Source: Prunella strophiata
Lineage: Eukaryota > Chordata > Aves > Passeriformes > Prunellidae
Direction: 5' to 3'
Assembly (NCBI GenBank): GCA_036583965.1
Contig: JAZBQD010000022.1
Location: forward strand, 2,166,001 to 2,230,000
DNA: 64,000 nt
In this document: in pieces, positions 51,583 to 61,060 of the stretch
Layout of the letters: every line of letters begins with the position of its first letter
Numbering within the stretch: position 1 is the stretch's first letter
The notes under the pieces: generated by a model
Databases searched by the model: none
What the model was told of the DNA's origin: nothing
The model's input: only the letters and a program-made list of their open reading frames with translations
Position numbers and translations under genes: made by a program

Positions 51583-52704
51583 TTAATTGACAAAATGAAG
51601 GAGCTCATTTTTTATCCTATCCAAGTTGAACTGTTTGAACTTATCAATGTAGGTCAGAACCTTGCAGGACACCAGGCTGTAGTAGGTTTCCAGTAAGGAG
51701 CAATCCTCCCCATCGCTCGTTTCCTTCCAGTCTTTAAATAGCTCGTCCTCTCTCATGTCAGAAGAGGTGAAAATGAATTTATAGCAGCATGGGTTGTAGC
51801 TGATGTGCTTCTCCCCAGCGAAGCGGGAGCTGTGCCTGGCAGTGATGCCAGCCCTTTTAGCACAGATTCCTACAAAAGCAGCGGGGGGCACTGCCAGTGG
51901 CACCTCCCTGGCAGCCACGTAAACCTTGCGAGCCACGTCCTGGGACATGAGGAAAGCGCTGCCGTGGCAGAAATCCGGGTAGAACTGCTCGGGGTACTGA
52001 TGGATGGGGACAAAGCCAGGGCTCTGGGGGTCCCTGTCAGGCACCCCGTGGTGAACCACCCTCCCAAGGTAGATGTCCTCCTGCTGGGTTAAGCTCAGCA
52101 GGTACCCAGCCAGGCTGGGAACACCCACAAACACGTCCTGGGCTGTGTGAAGGATGTACCTGGCACGGGGACAGAAAGTCACCGTCCACTCCACGCTCAT
52201 CAGCATCTTCTGTGTCTGCGTCCGGGGGGAATCGATGAAGCTGCCTTCAATAATGTCTCGGTGCCTTTGAGCCTCCTCATTGATCTGCAGCTGGGTGCTT
52301 GCTGAAGCTGCCTTTCCTACAGCAAACAGAGTCAGGACACTGTAACCCCTGGAGCCTGTGGCGTTGCCCCAGGTCTGCCTGATGGCGTTGCGCCTCGTCC
52401 TGTTTTCTGGGCTGCTGCAGACAACAATGAGCAGAAATATCTCTTGGTTGGAGCAAGTCGCTGCACTGCTGCTGGTGTAAGAGAGGTTGGCCTTGAGAAG
52501 ATCCAGATCCAGCTTCCTGGCCCTGTCCCTGATCTCCAGAGCCTTTGCATCGGTGTAAGAGAGAGGCAGGGACTGCAGGAAGTATTGCTCCAGTAAATCT
52601 GCCCCAAACAGCAGCAGGTGGAAAAGCAGGACATTGAAGAGGATGAAGCACCACTGGTGTGTGCGGAGCCTGCAGAGTGTCAGCTGGGGAACAGCAACAT
52701 GCAT
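51583..52704 (-). CDS. B3GALT9: Beta-1,3-galactosyltransferase 9-like protein (GT31), single coding exon
   Basis: A 373-residue type II Golgi-type protein of glycosyltransferase family 31. A signal anchor (WCFILFNVLLFHLLLFG, about residues 18-34) is followed by a stem and the GT31 hallmark segments LLIVVCSSPENRTRRNAIRQTWG, FAVGK, and YPDFCHGSAFLMS. Three N-glycosylation sequons are visible (NLS, NRT, NAT). The gene is uninterrupted, as usual for this family, and sits next to PSMD5 as in human 9q33.2. Oddities: the place normally holding the DxD metal-binding motif reads AQD (residues 188-190, 52,135-52,143), and the place of the usual ED motif (EDVxVG) reads PAAFVG. Catalytic activity is therefore doubtful; the acceptor substrate is unknown to me. 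B3GALT/B3GNT paralogues were considered; synteny decides for B3GALT9. Confidence 0.85.
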   Translation of the reverse strand: MHVAVPQLTLCRLRTHQWCFILFNVLLFHLLLFGADLLEQYFLQSLPLSYTDAKALEIRDRARKLDLDLLKANLSYTSSSAATCSNQEIFLLIVVCSSPENRTRRNAIRQTWGNATGSRGYSVLTLFAVGKAASASTQLQINEEAQRHRDIIEGSFIDSPRTQTQKMLMSVEWTVTFCPRARYILHTAQDVFVGVPSLAGYLLSLTQQEDIYLGRVVHHGVPDRDPQSPGFVPIHQYPEQFYPDFCHGSAFLMSQDVARKVYVAAREVPLAVPPAAFVGICAKRAGITARHSSRFAGEKHISYNPCCYKFIFTSSDMREDELFKDWKETSDGEDCSLLETYYSLVSCKVLTYIDKFKQFNLDRIKNELLHFVN

Positions 52705-53695
52705 ACTGAATTCTCTTGCCTCTCAACCCAGAAGGCTTTCCCTCATTTACAATATATCCATGCAAAGCAATCACAACTTCTAGACTGTGGTCTTTGTATT
52801 ATTAGTGTGAGGCTTTTTTTCTCCTAGAAACTTAATGAATCTACTTGAGGCACAGTGAGATCCCAAACTGAGAAGGATGTTACCATGTTGAAAGCTCTCT
52901 GTGCATCCATGTGTGGAAATACTGAAGAATTACTTGCTATGAATAATTTTTGACTATTTTTAACCTGTTACTGAAGGCCTGAGGTGCCCCTTAATATGTC
53001 CTTGAAGGAGAACTTTTGGTACTTGGCCTGACACTGCCCTATGGAAGCTGTCAGGGTTAGAATTCAGAGGGAAAGGCCGGGTTGGATGGGGCTTGGAGCA
53101 ACATGGGAAAGTGGAGAGGGGTGGAATGAGATGATCATTAAGGTCCCTTCCAACCCCAATCCTGTGAAAGCTGTAAGAGGCTGCAGCACTTACCTGCATG
53201 GTGCTGGGAGCTGTCCCTGCAGCAGGGGCTCTCTGGGCACTTCCTCCTGGCTGTGGCTGTATCTGGGTCTGCAGGATCCAGTTACTGCCCAGTCCCTGCA
53301 GCCTGTGGCTTCCACCTCACCTGCCTGGGCAGAGGAAAGATGATCCCCAGGGCTGATCGTGTTGCAGCCACATAAAACACAAAGCTAACAAACCCCTGGC
53401 CTTTCCCTTCTTTAATTTCTGGCACTCTGAGTAATAAGTGAAGCAAATTCTGGGGCATGCTTGGTCAGAGAAATCCCTGGTACTGTTGAGTCTGTCCTTG
53501 ATCTGCCAGTTTGCTGCTGGCCCCGGGGGTTGTTTTTTCACAGCTGTGCCATTGTGGTGTTGGTCCCCCAGTCTGGGGCAGTTGCTGAGCACTCTGCAGT
53601 GCTGGAGCTTTGAGGGGTGAACTTGTGGGTTTGCCTTGTGGGGTGGTGGAGGCACCTGAGGCACCTGTGGGTGCTACTGGGCTGGGCTGGCTGCA
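52705..53695. other. B3GALT9 upstream sequence
   Basis: No coding exon and no CpG island are recognised. It contains the CR1 fragment listed separately and otherwise unremarkable single-copy sequence up to the 17-bp minisatellite. Confidence 0.5.
53073..53167 (+). mobile_element. CR1 LINE 3'-end fragment
   Basis: Shows GGGCTTGGAGCAACATGGG, GAATGAGATGATCATTAAGG and TCCCTTCCAACCCCAAT, the characteristic avian CR1 3' end, with an internal deletion and no terminal repeats. It is a truncated noncoding copy. Confidence 0.8.
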
Positions 53696-54362
53696 GCACT
53701 GGGCTGTACCCTGGGCAGGCTGTACCCTGGGCAGGCTGTACCCTGGGCAGGCTGTGCCCTGGGCAGGCTGTACCCTGGGCAGGCTGTACCCTGGGCAGGC
53801 TGTGCCCTGGGCAGGCTGTACCCGGGGCAGGCTGTATCCTGGGCAGGCTGTATCCTGGGCAGGCTGTACCCTGGGCAGGCTGTGCCCTGGGCAGGCTGTA
53901 CCCTGGGCAGGCTGTATCCTGGGCAGGCTGTGCCCTGGGCAGGCTGTATCCTGGGCAGGCTGTATCCTGGGCAGGCTGTATCCTGGGCAGGCTGTGCCCT
54001 GGGCAGGCTGTATCCTGGGCAGGCTGTACCCTGGGCAGGCTGTGCCCTGGGCAGGCTGTGCCCTGGGCAGGCTGTGCCCTGGGCAGGCTGTACCCTGGCA
54101 GGCTGTACCCTGGGCAGGCTGTATCCTGGGCAGGCTGTACCCTGGCAGGCTGTACCCTGGGCAGGCTGTGCCTGGGCAGGCTGTACCCTGGCAGGCTGTA
54201 TGGGCAGGCTGTACCCTGGCAGGCTACTGGGCTGTAGCCCTGGGCAGGCTGTATCCTGGGCAGGCTGTGCCCTGGGCAGGCTGTGCCCTGGGCAGGCTGT
54301 GCCCTGGGCAGGCTGTACCCTGGGCAGGCTGTACCCTGGGCAGGCTGTGCCCTGGGGCTGTG
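53696..54362. repeat. Minisatellite, 17-bp CTGGGCAGGCTGTACCC unit, about 39 copies
   Basis: Tandem CTGGGCAGGCTGTACCC with TACCC/TGCCC/TATCC variants and a few 16-bp units lacking one G. The long open frames (GRLYPGQAVPWA and PRAQPAQGTACP polymers) are artefacts. Confidence 0.96.
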
Positions 54363-54364
54363 CC

Positions 54365-57300
54365 CGGGGCTGCTCCGTGTTGCTGTTGGCTCAGCCAGAG
54401 CCGTGGGGGCTGGGGAGCCACGGGGGCCTGGAAGGGCTGCAGGGGGACGTGCCAAAGACACCACAAACAGGATGGAGCTGTCAGCAGGGGCACAGTTGGC
54501 TTTGGCAGTGGGGCTTGTGGGTCCCCAGCAGAGCCCTGGGAGGGCAGGGAAGGGTTGGGTGCTGGCAATGCTGCTGTTGGAGGGCTGGATTGAGGTGGGA
54601 GGTGTCAGCCTTGTGGGAACTCCAGCCTCCTTGGGAGAGCAGGGAGATGATGGCTCCTTTTTAATTTTGAGAAGATTTCTCAGAGGTCAGGGTGCGTTTC
54701 TGTTCTGCATCCTTGGGTGAAAGGAGAACACAGCACTGCTCTGGTTTGTCTTGGCTGCACCATTGCAAGGCTCCCTGCAGCATCCTTAGGGCAGCCTGGA
54801 TTAGCCCAATGTCCCAGGGCCATGGAGAAGAGCTTTGATTTCTGCCTTGAGGGGTCCAGGGTTAATCCCCAGCTCTGGCTGAGCTGCTCAGCTCTCCCAG
54901 CTGTGTTGATAGAGGGAACAGAGGAATTAAAGAAGAAACCAGGTTCCCAAAATCTGCTCACAGCTTGGAAGTGCATCTTATCCCACTGAAAAACCCCAAA
55001 ACACTCACAGTGTGCAAGTCCCAGTGTGGATTTCTGCTTCAGGCTCTCCAAAAAGAGGGAAAACTTCCCCAGGGCTCATGTGTCAGATGGGCCACAGCTT
55101 CATCCAGCCCAGCCTCACACTCTGCAATCCTTACAGAAGTTGTGCTTTGAAGCTGGGTGAGCTGTCAGCACGGGAAGTGTCAGTTAAATATGTGCCCTGA
55201 AATAAAAGGCTAATAAGGAAACATTTTTCATGTACAATAATACAGCTCTGCAACTCCAGATACCCATTCTGGGGAAAAAAAAAAAATCCTTCTTTGAAGA
55301 TAGTCTGTCTCCAGCTGAATCATTTAATTAGCAAATAAATACCAGCATTTGAAACCTCTTACATTAAAACTTGAATATCTTTAGAATAATAAAATAATAG
55401 TAATAATAAGCCCCACATGTGTATCATCCCTCGTGCAATTAGGCCCAGCGTGGTGCTGGCAGCACTGCTGAAGCCATTCCTTTAGCACTGCTCTGTGGTG
55501 GCAGCAGCAACTTTGATACCAAATATATAAAATTAACACTCCCCAACCCCAGCCTGGGCACAGGCAGCTCTTGGATGTGGGTTTTTATTTATCCACAGAG
55601 CCTGGTGGAGTCCCACAGGGAGAAAGCTGAGGAGCAGGTAGGCAAGGCAAAGAAGGGGAAGAGAAGTGAGTCCCTCAGCTCCAGGAAGTTTGCCTGGGGA
55701 GTGATCCCTCCATCACCTTTAACCCCAGGTTTCAGACAAACACAACACCCAGCAGCTCATGTATGACCTTATCTCACTTTACAGAAGGGTGAAGCTCGTT
55801 TGGAGAAATCTTCACTCCCAGGGAGATCCAAGAGTTTCCTGGAGAATTGGGACCCTGGAATGGCTGCAGTCAGGTCAGTGGGGATGAGAACACTGTTCCT
55901 ACAGCTGCACTGAGACTCTGCACAGTCCTGGGGATGTAAACTAGGCAGTCAACCAGGAGAGCAGATTTTCCTGAGCCACAGGGCTGGAATTTGCTTTCTG
56001 TGAGATGTTTTCACATTTTCATTAAATTTTATGTCCATGAAAACCTCATTACAGGAGCAGGGATATAACACTGTGAGCAACTTGAGCTGTCCTAAAGCTG
56101 TGAGTATTCAGACTGATTTTTGGGTTTGATTTTTTGGAAAGCAGGTATTTTGTGATATCCAAAGATCAGAGCAGAGCTGCCAGGAGGGTGGTGGGAGATG
56201 CTGTTGAGCAAGAGGAGCCTGGGGCAGGCCAAACCTGCAGCTCCTTAAAACATCTCCTAAAGTCTCCTGGCTTCCTCCCAGTGCTGGGAACATTTGGAAG
56301 GGGGAGCAGAGCCTGGCTTCCCTCAGTTCTGCTCCACTTTGCTTTGTGAAAATGCGAAGGCTTTGGATGACGCACCGCTCTCAGGAGATGGAGCAGGAGA
56401 GGGTGGATGGATGGGATGGATGGGGAAAATCCAGTGAAAATCAGGATTCCCAATATGAATTTGTTCAAATGTGAAAGCTTGAGCTCAGATGTCCTTCTGG
56501 GCAGGGTGGACACCCCTCCCTGTGCCCACCGTGGTGCCCCTGCTCTCGGGCTCTTCCCAAAGCCAGGCTGATTCCCACAGGCAGGTTTGCAAATTTTCAC
56601 TTGCTGCCTCCTGCTCCAGGGGACAGCTCAGAACCCCTCTGTGGAACCCACCTGGCACAACATCCCTTTCCACAGGCATTCCCTGGGCTCTCATGGATTC
56701 TCTTGTCTGATTCTAAGGCTCAGAGATGCCCCTTGTCCCCAGCCAGGATGCTCTGGGAGCACCAAGCACTCCCAGCTTTCCAAAGTGTTTTGGATGCTAC
56801 ACAAAGGATCCTCTTTATTCCAGCCTGCCTTTTGCAGTTTCACCAGCACACACAGACCTGAGAGCACGAGGGGCTGCAGAAGGACCTGTCTGGTTTTTAA
56901 TAACAGCATCAGTTGCAATAAATAGAGATGGTTGTTTAGGTCTTAGTCACCTAATAGCAATGTTTGTGCTTGAAGACATGATTCAGCTCTTGCAGGCAGT
57001 TCTTCACCTTACATTCTCTATGGGGTTTGGGAAATGATGGAAGAAGAGGCTTTGTAAGAGTTCTACAGCGTGTGTTTCACTTGTTATTTGATATTTAATG
57101 TCCCTTTGGGCATTAAATAAAAGAAGAAAACTGAAAATCCAGCCAGCAAACCTGAGCACTGACACAGCAGACAAACATCTCTGGCTCCCAATGTGCAGAT
57201 GAAGGTGTCTTTGCTTCTGATTTAATGGCTTGGTTGATGAGACTAAATCCAAGTCTTTATAGCCAAGTTTCCTGCATTCTCCTTTTTGTTTTGCATACAT

Positions 57301-60300
57301 CAGTCTAGGAGTTACAGAGCTCTCTCCTTTTTTATGGTAAGTTTGATTACTCCTTCTTGAGATTAATGACAGCTTTGACAATTCCCTACCTCTGCATTCC
57401 TGGGTAACGACAGCCTCAACCCCCTGTGTCTTCTGCAAGTGCTGCATTCAGCCTCGGGAGCACTGAGTTAACCATGAGCTGAGTGGAAGGAGCATAAACT
57501 TGTGTGAAATGCTGAGTTGTGAGGCCACAGGGCCGAGCAGGTTCCCCAAGTGGTCTCCCTGCCAAGATGTCAACTTGACACTAAAGTTGCTTATTTTGCA
57601 GCGGGCCAGAAAGTTTCCTTGTTATTATTAATTCCCAGACTGTGCCATGTGAGTTCCTTTTTTATGCTTTTTTGGTGCTTTTTGCCTGGCCCTTTCATTC
57701 CCTGCAGGCTGTGTTTGTGCCTGGAAATGGAGATTCACATGAAATTCATTTGACACGCACAACATCCGCAGCGTCGGCTCTGCTGTGATTAAATGCAGTC
57801 CATGCTCTGACAACATTTCCAGCTGGGAGCAGATCTGGTGTCGCTGTTCCCGACGCCGTGGCTGCTCTGCCCTGCACTGGGCATTTCTCCTGGGAGGAAT
57901 TTCAGCTGGAGCATTTCTCCTGGGCACCTCCTTGCCCTGGGTGATGGGGTTCCCGTGTGATGCACCCAAAAAGGCAAAGCTTGCCCAAGGTCGTGGGGAG
58001 AAACAGGAGCTGGATGCAGCTCCTGGGGCTTAAGTGATGGCCCAGCCCATCCTCTCCAGGTGCTGGATGGATCCAGCTGTGCTCCCACTGGTGCCCCAGG
58101 GCTGGGGAGGGGCTTCAGCCCCCCAGGCATGGCCAAGGCTCCTGCTGGTGGGGCTGTCCCCATTGCCCTCCTGGCAGGGGGTTACCAGGGGGGCTGGAGC
58201 AGGACACAGACCCCTGTGACACCAGTCCCTGGAGCCCTGTGGGTCGCTGGACACGGATGATGTGCTCTGCAGATGACGACTTTCTCTCACTCTCGCCTCT
58301 GACTCATCCCACTGTTGCCTCCCACAGATTTATTTATTGTTCTCCCAGACGCAGAAAGAGCAGAGTTGAGTCTCCCTGCCCTGTGCCAGGCCCCTCCTCG
58401 GGCAGCTGGGCTGGGATCTGTCAGAGCAGCCGGGCCCTCCCCTGCACCCATCCCTGGGGGCTCTCAGACAGGGGGTCTGCCTTCCCGGGGAGCCCCCCTG
58501 TGCTGCCCCCCAGCCTGGCTCTGCTCTGCCGAGCAGACAGCTCTGTGTTCACACCCAGCACCGCCCGTGCGAGCGGCACCTGGGCATCGTGGGGTGTGCC
58601 CCTCCCCGGGTGGGCTGCCCATCCCATCCCCTGCCCAGCAGAGAGCAGCCCCTGGCAATGTGTGCGCTCCTGCTCTGGGTGTGGCAGGAATGTCGGAGTG
58701 CTGAGGGAACCGAGAGAACAGCCCTGTAGTAGGAGTACATTAAATCCTTACTAATTGTGTTTTGTGACAATGTCTGCTGGGAAATGAGGACTTGTAGCAT
58801 CGATGGCATTTTGGGGAGTGCTGCAGCTGGAGGCAAGAAGGACCAGCTCAGGCCCCTGCCCCCAAAATTCTGAACAACACCTTTGCTGAGAGCACTGCCC
58901 TGCCTTCCCCCCTTGGCTTTGGGGCTGCAGGGAATTGCTCTGTGCTGGAGCTGGGAGCAGTCCCCAGGACCAGAGCTCTTTCCTCAGGCAGGATGCCACC
59001 AGCTTGCTCAGCTTGTCCCTGTGGTGGCCTGAGCAGCTGCTCATGGTAGGGACCGGGGTGGCACCAGTGTCAGGGGCAGGTGGAACCAGTCCCACTCTGC
59101 CATTCAAACTCCAGCATTTGGGTGGGGATGTCCTCTTCTTCTGGCTCTTTCTCTTTCATTTTTCATTTCTCTCAGCATCTGACTGTTTTAAATAATTCCT
59201 CCCCCACGCCTGTGTTATCACCCAGCATGTCAATACGCTGCTGTGCCACCCACCCCTCTCCTCGCCGAGCTGCACGTTAACACTTTGCACCAGATAATGT
59301 GAGGCAATTAGTGAATGGAGAATAACCTTCCCACTTAAAAGCAGGATGGCTTGGGAAGCATCACACGGGTGGACTGCACGGGGAGTATTAATTGCTTTTC
59401 TCTCCAATGACTCCTGGTGTAGGAGAGTCCATATGGAGACAGAGGAGGAGGAAGAGATGCTGCGGGAGAAACAAAGTCTCCAGCGCTGGAGAGAAGCGCA
59501 AAGCCCAGCGCATCCGAGCGGGGGCTCTTCCCTCTGGATCCGGAGGCTGTGGCACAGCGGGGGCTGCGGCCCCGGTGCATCACAGGAGCCCGGGAGCGGC
59601 GGAGTGCGAGGGTGGGGTACCCCGGGGTCAGCGGGACTGGGACAGGAACCGAAGCTCCGGGAGCAGCGGGATGCCAGCGTGGGTGGTGCCACCTTCCCTG
59701 GGTGCGGCTGAAGTGCTGTGGCGGGTGGCTGAGGTGGCAGAGGCGCTGTGCACAAAGCACAAGGGGCTGTGTGGCCACTGTGGGAACAGTTCCTTTATTG
59801 GGGTATCTGCTCACCAGCACAGCTCCGGGGTCCCGCAAAACGGCACCATAGCGAACTGCCCAGCGCCCACACAACGGCCTGGGCTCGGAGAGAGAAACGA
59901 AAAAAGAAGCAAAAAGGAGAGGAGTGTAGCCGAGCTGGGGCAGACCCTGCTCGGAGCCGCTCCCTTTACAGCCGCTCGGGGGCACAGCTTTGGGGCGCTT
60001 CACATTTGGCCTCATCATTACTGGTGGCACCTCCCGGCACATGGGGCTGAACTTGGAGGGGAGGGAAGGCACCTTGGAGCCCGTCCCGTTAACCCTTTGC
60101 TGGAGGCGGCCGGCTCGTTTCCAGGCTGCCCACGCTGTCCCTGGCTCGGGGCCATCCCCCAGCGGGGCCGTGTTTTTGCAGCAGGGCCCCCGGGCAGATC
60201 AACGCTCCCGGCCCGGCCGCGCAGCACGGCGCAGGAACTGCCGGGGCTCGGCCGCGCTGTTTGCTTTCGGCACAGCCCCGAGGCGCTCAACACAAATATT
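54365..60300. other. Intergenic sequence, possible short exons only
   Basis: No gene is recognised with confidence. By synteny FBXW2 should follow B3GALT9 on the plus strand, but I find no F-box or WD40 coding exon. Contents include a GGAT/GGATGG microsatellite near 56,402-56,424, GC-rich sequence at 59,450-60,290, and two exon-like segments described separately. Confidence 0.45.
55599..55873 (+). other. Two adjacent exon-like segments of an unidentified transcript
   Basis: Segment A (55599-55637, 39 nt) is bounded by TATCCACAG and GTAGGC; segment B (55785-55873, 89 nt) by TTTACAG and GTCAGT. In one frame they read SLVESHREKAEEQ and then KGEARLEKSSLPGRSKSF followed by LENWDPGMAAV, without a stop and with compatible phase. 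The intervening intron would be only 147 nt. I do not recognise the protein. Chance occurrence is quite possible. Confidence 0.25.
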
Positions 60301-60314
60301 TGTGTGGGTAGTGG

Positions 60315-60500
60315 AAAAAAAAAAATCCAACCAAATGATAAATAAAAGGAAATAAAAAAGAAATAGAAAAAGAAAGGAAGAAAGGGAAGGAGGAAAGGAA
60401 AGGGAAAAGGGAAAGAAGAGGAAAGGAAAGGGGAAATGTCAGGGAAATATAGGGGGAAAGGAGAGGAAAACGGAAAAGAAAAAGGAAAATACAGAAAGCA
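60315..60500. repeat. Purine-rich low-complexity tract
   Basis: An A/G-rich stretch of AAAGGAAAGGG-like segments borders the CpG island at 60.5 kb. It is degenerate, not a strict tandem array. Confidence 0.8.
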
Positions 60501-61060
60501 AGGCGCCCAAAGGTCGTGCTGACAGAGGCCAGCGGCGAAGGGCCGCGCAGCGCGGGGGTCGCGGGGGCGGGGCGAGGCCGGCGGGGGCAGCTGCGGGGGC
60601 GAGGCGAGCGCGCCGCCGGTGCGCGTTGGGCGGAGCCCGGCCCCGCCCGTGCGGCCCCGCCCGGCCCCGCAACCCGGCCCATCCCGCCCATCCCGCACAT
60701 CCCGCACACCCCGCACACCCCGCACCTGTTGCCGCGCGGCCCCGGCATGCGGAGCGCCCGGGCGGCCCGCGGGCTGCCGCGGCGGCGGCTGCGGGGCGCG
60801 CCGTGATGGGCGGCGGGCGGCGGCCCCCGGGACGGCGGCGCTGGCTCTGCCGCGGCCGCAGCCCCCGGCCCGCGCCCCCGTCAGCGCGGTGGCGCCCATG
60901 CTCTGCCCCGCCTCGCCGGCTCCGATGCCGTTCTCGGGCGAGGAGCGGAGCCTGCAGGGGATCTACAAACCGGCGGGGCCGGCCGAGGGGCGGCCGGTGT
61001 GCTCCGAGTGCTACACCAACCGCTCCTTCGTCTACGACGATGGCAGCGCGCACAGGTACC
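60500..61060 (+). promoter_or_regulatory. CpG island with probable promoter
   Basis: Very CpG-dense sequence, including a short array of CATCCCGC/CACCCCGC units at 60,675-60,726. It contains the first-exon candidate at 60,898-61,055, so a plus-strand start is likely, but the orientation is inferred from that exon only. Confidence 0.55.
60898..61055 (+). CDS. Candidate first coding exon, unidentified gene
   Basis: From ATG at 60898 (a second in-frame Met lies nine codons on) the frame encodes 52 residues plus two bases to a strong donor (CACAG|GTACCG). It includes FSGEERSLQGIYKP and VCSECYTNRSFVYDDGSAH, a composition less simple than random GC-rich frames. I cannot assign a family. The expected neighbour FBXW2 does not start this way. 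No downstream exon is recognised before the window ends, so the gene would continue beyond or across a long intron. Confidence 0.35.

Noticed and set aside
53538..54664. Frames with GRLYPGQAVPWA or AQGTACPG repeats
   Set aside because: Readings of the 17-bp minisatellite; the unit length is coprime with 3 and stop-free, so several frames stay open.
59335..60072. 245-codon minus-strand frame in GC-rich DNA
   Set aside because: No recognisable domain; low stop density in GC-rich sequence explains it.
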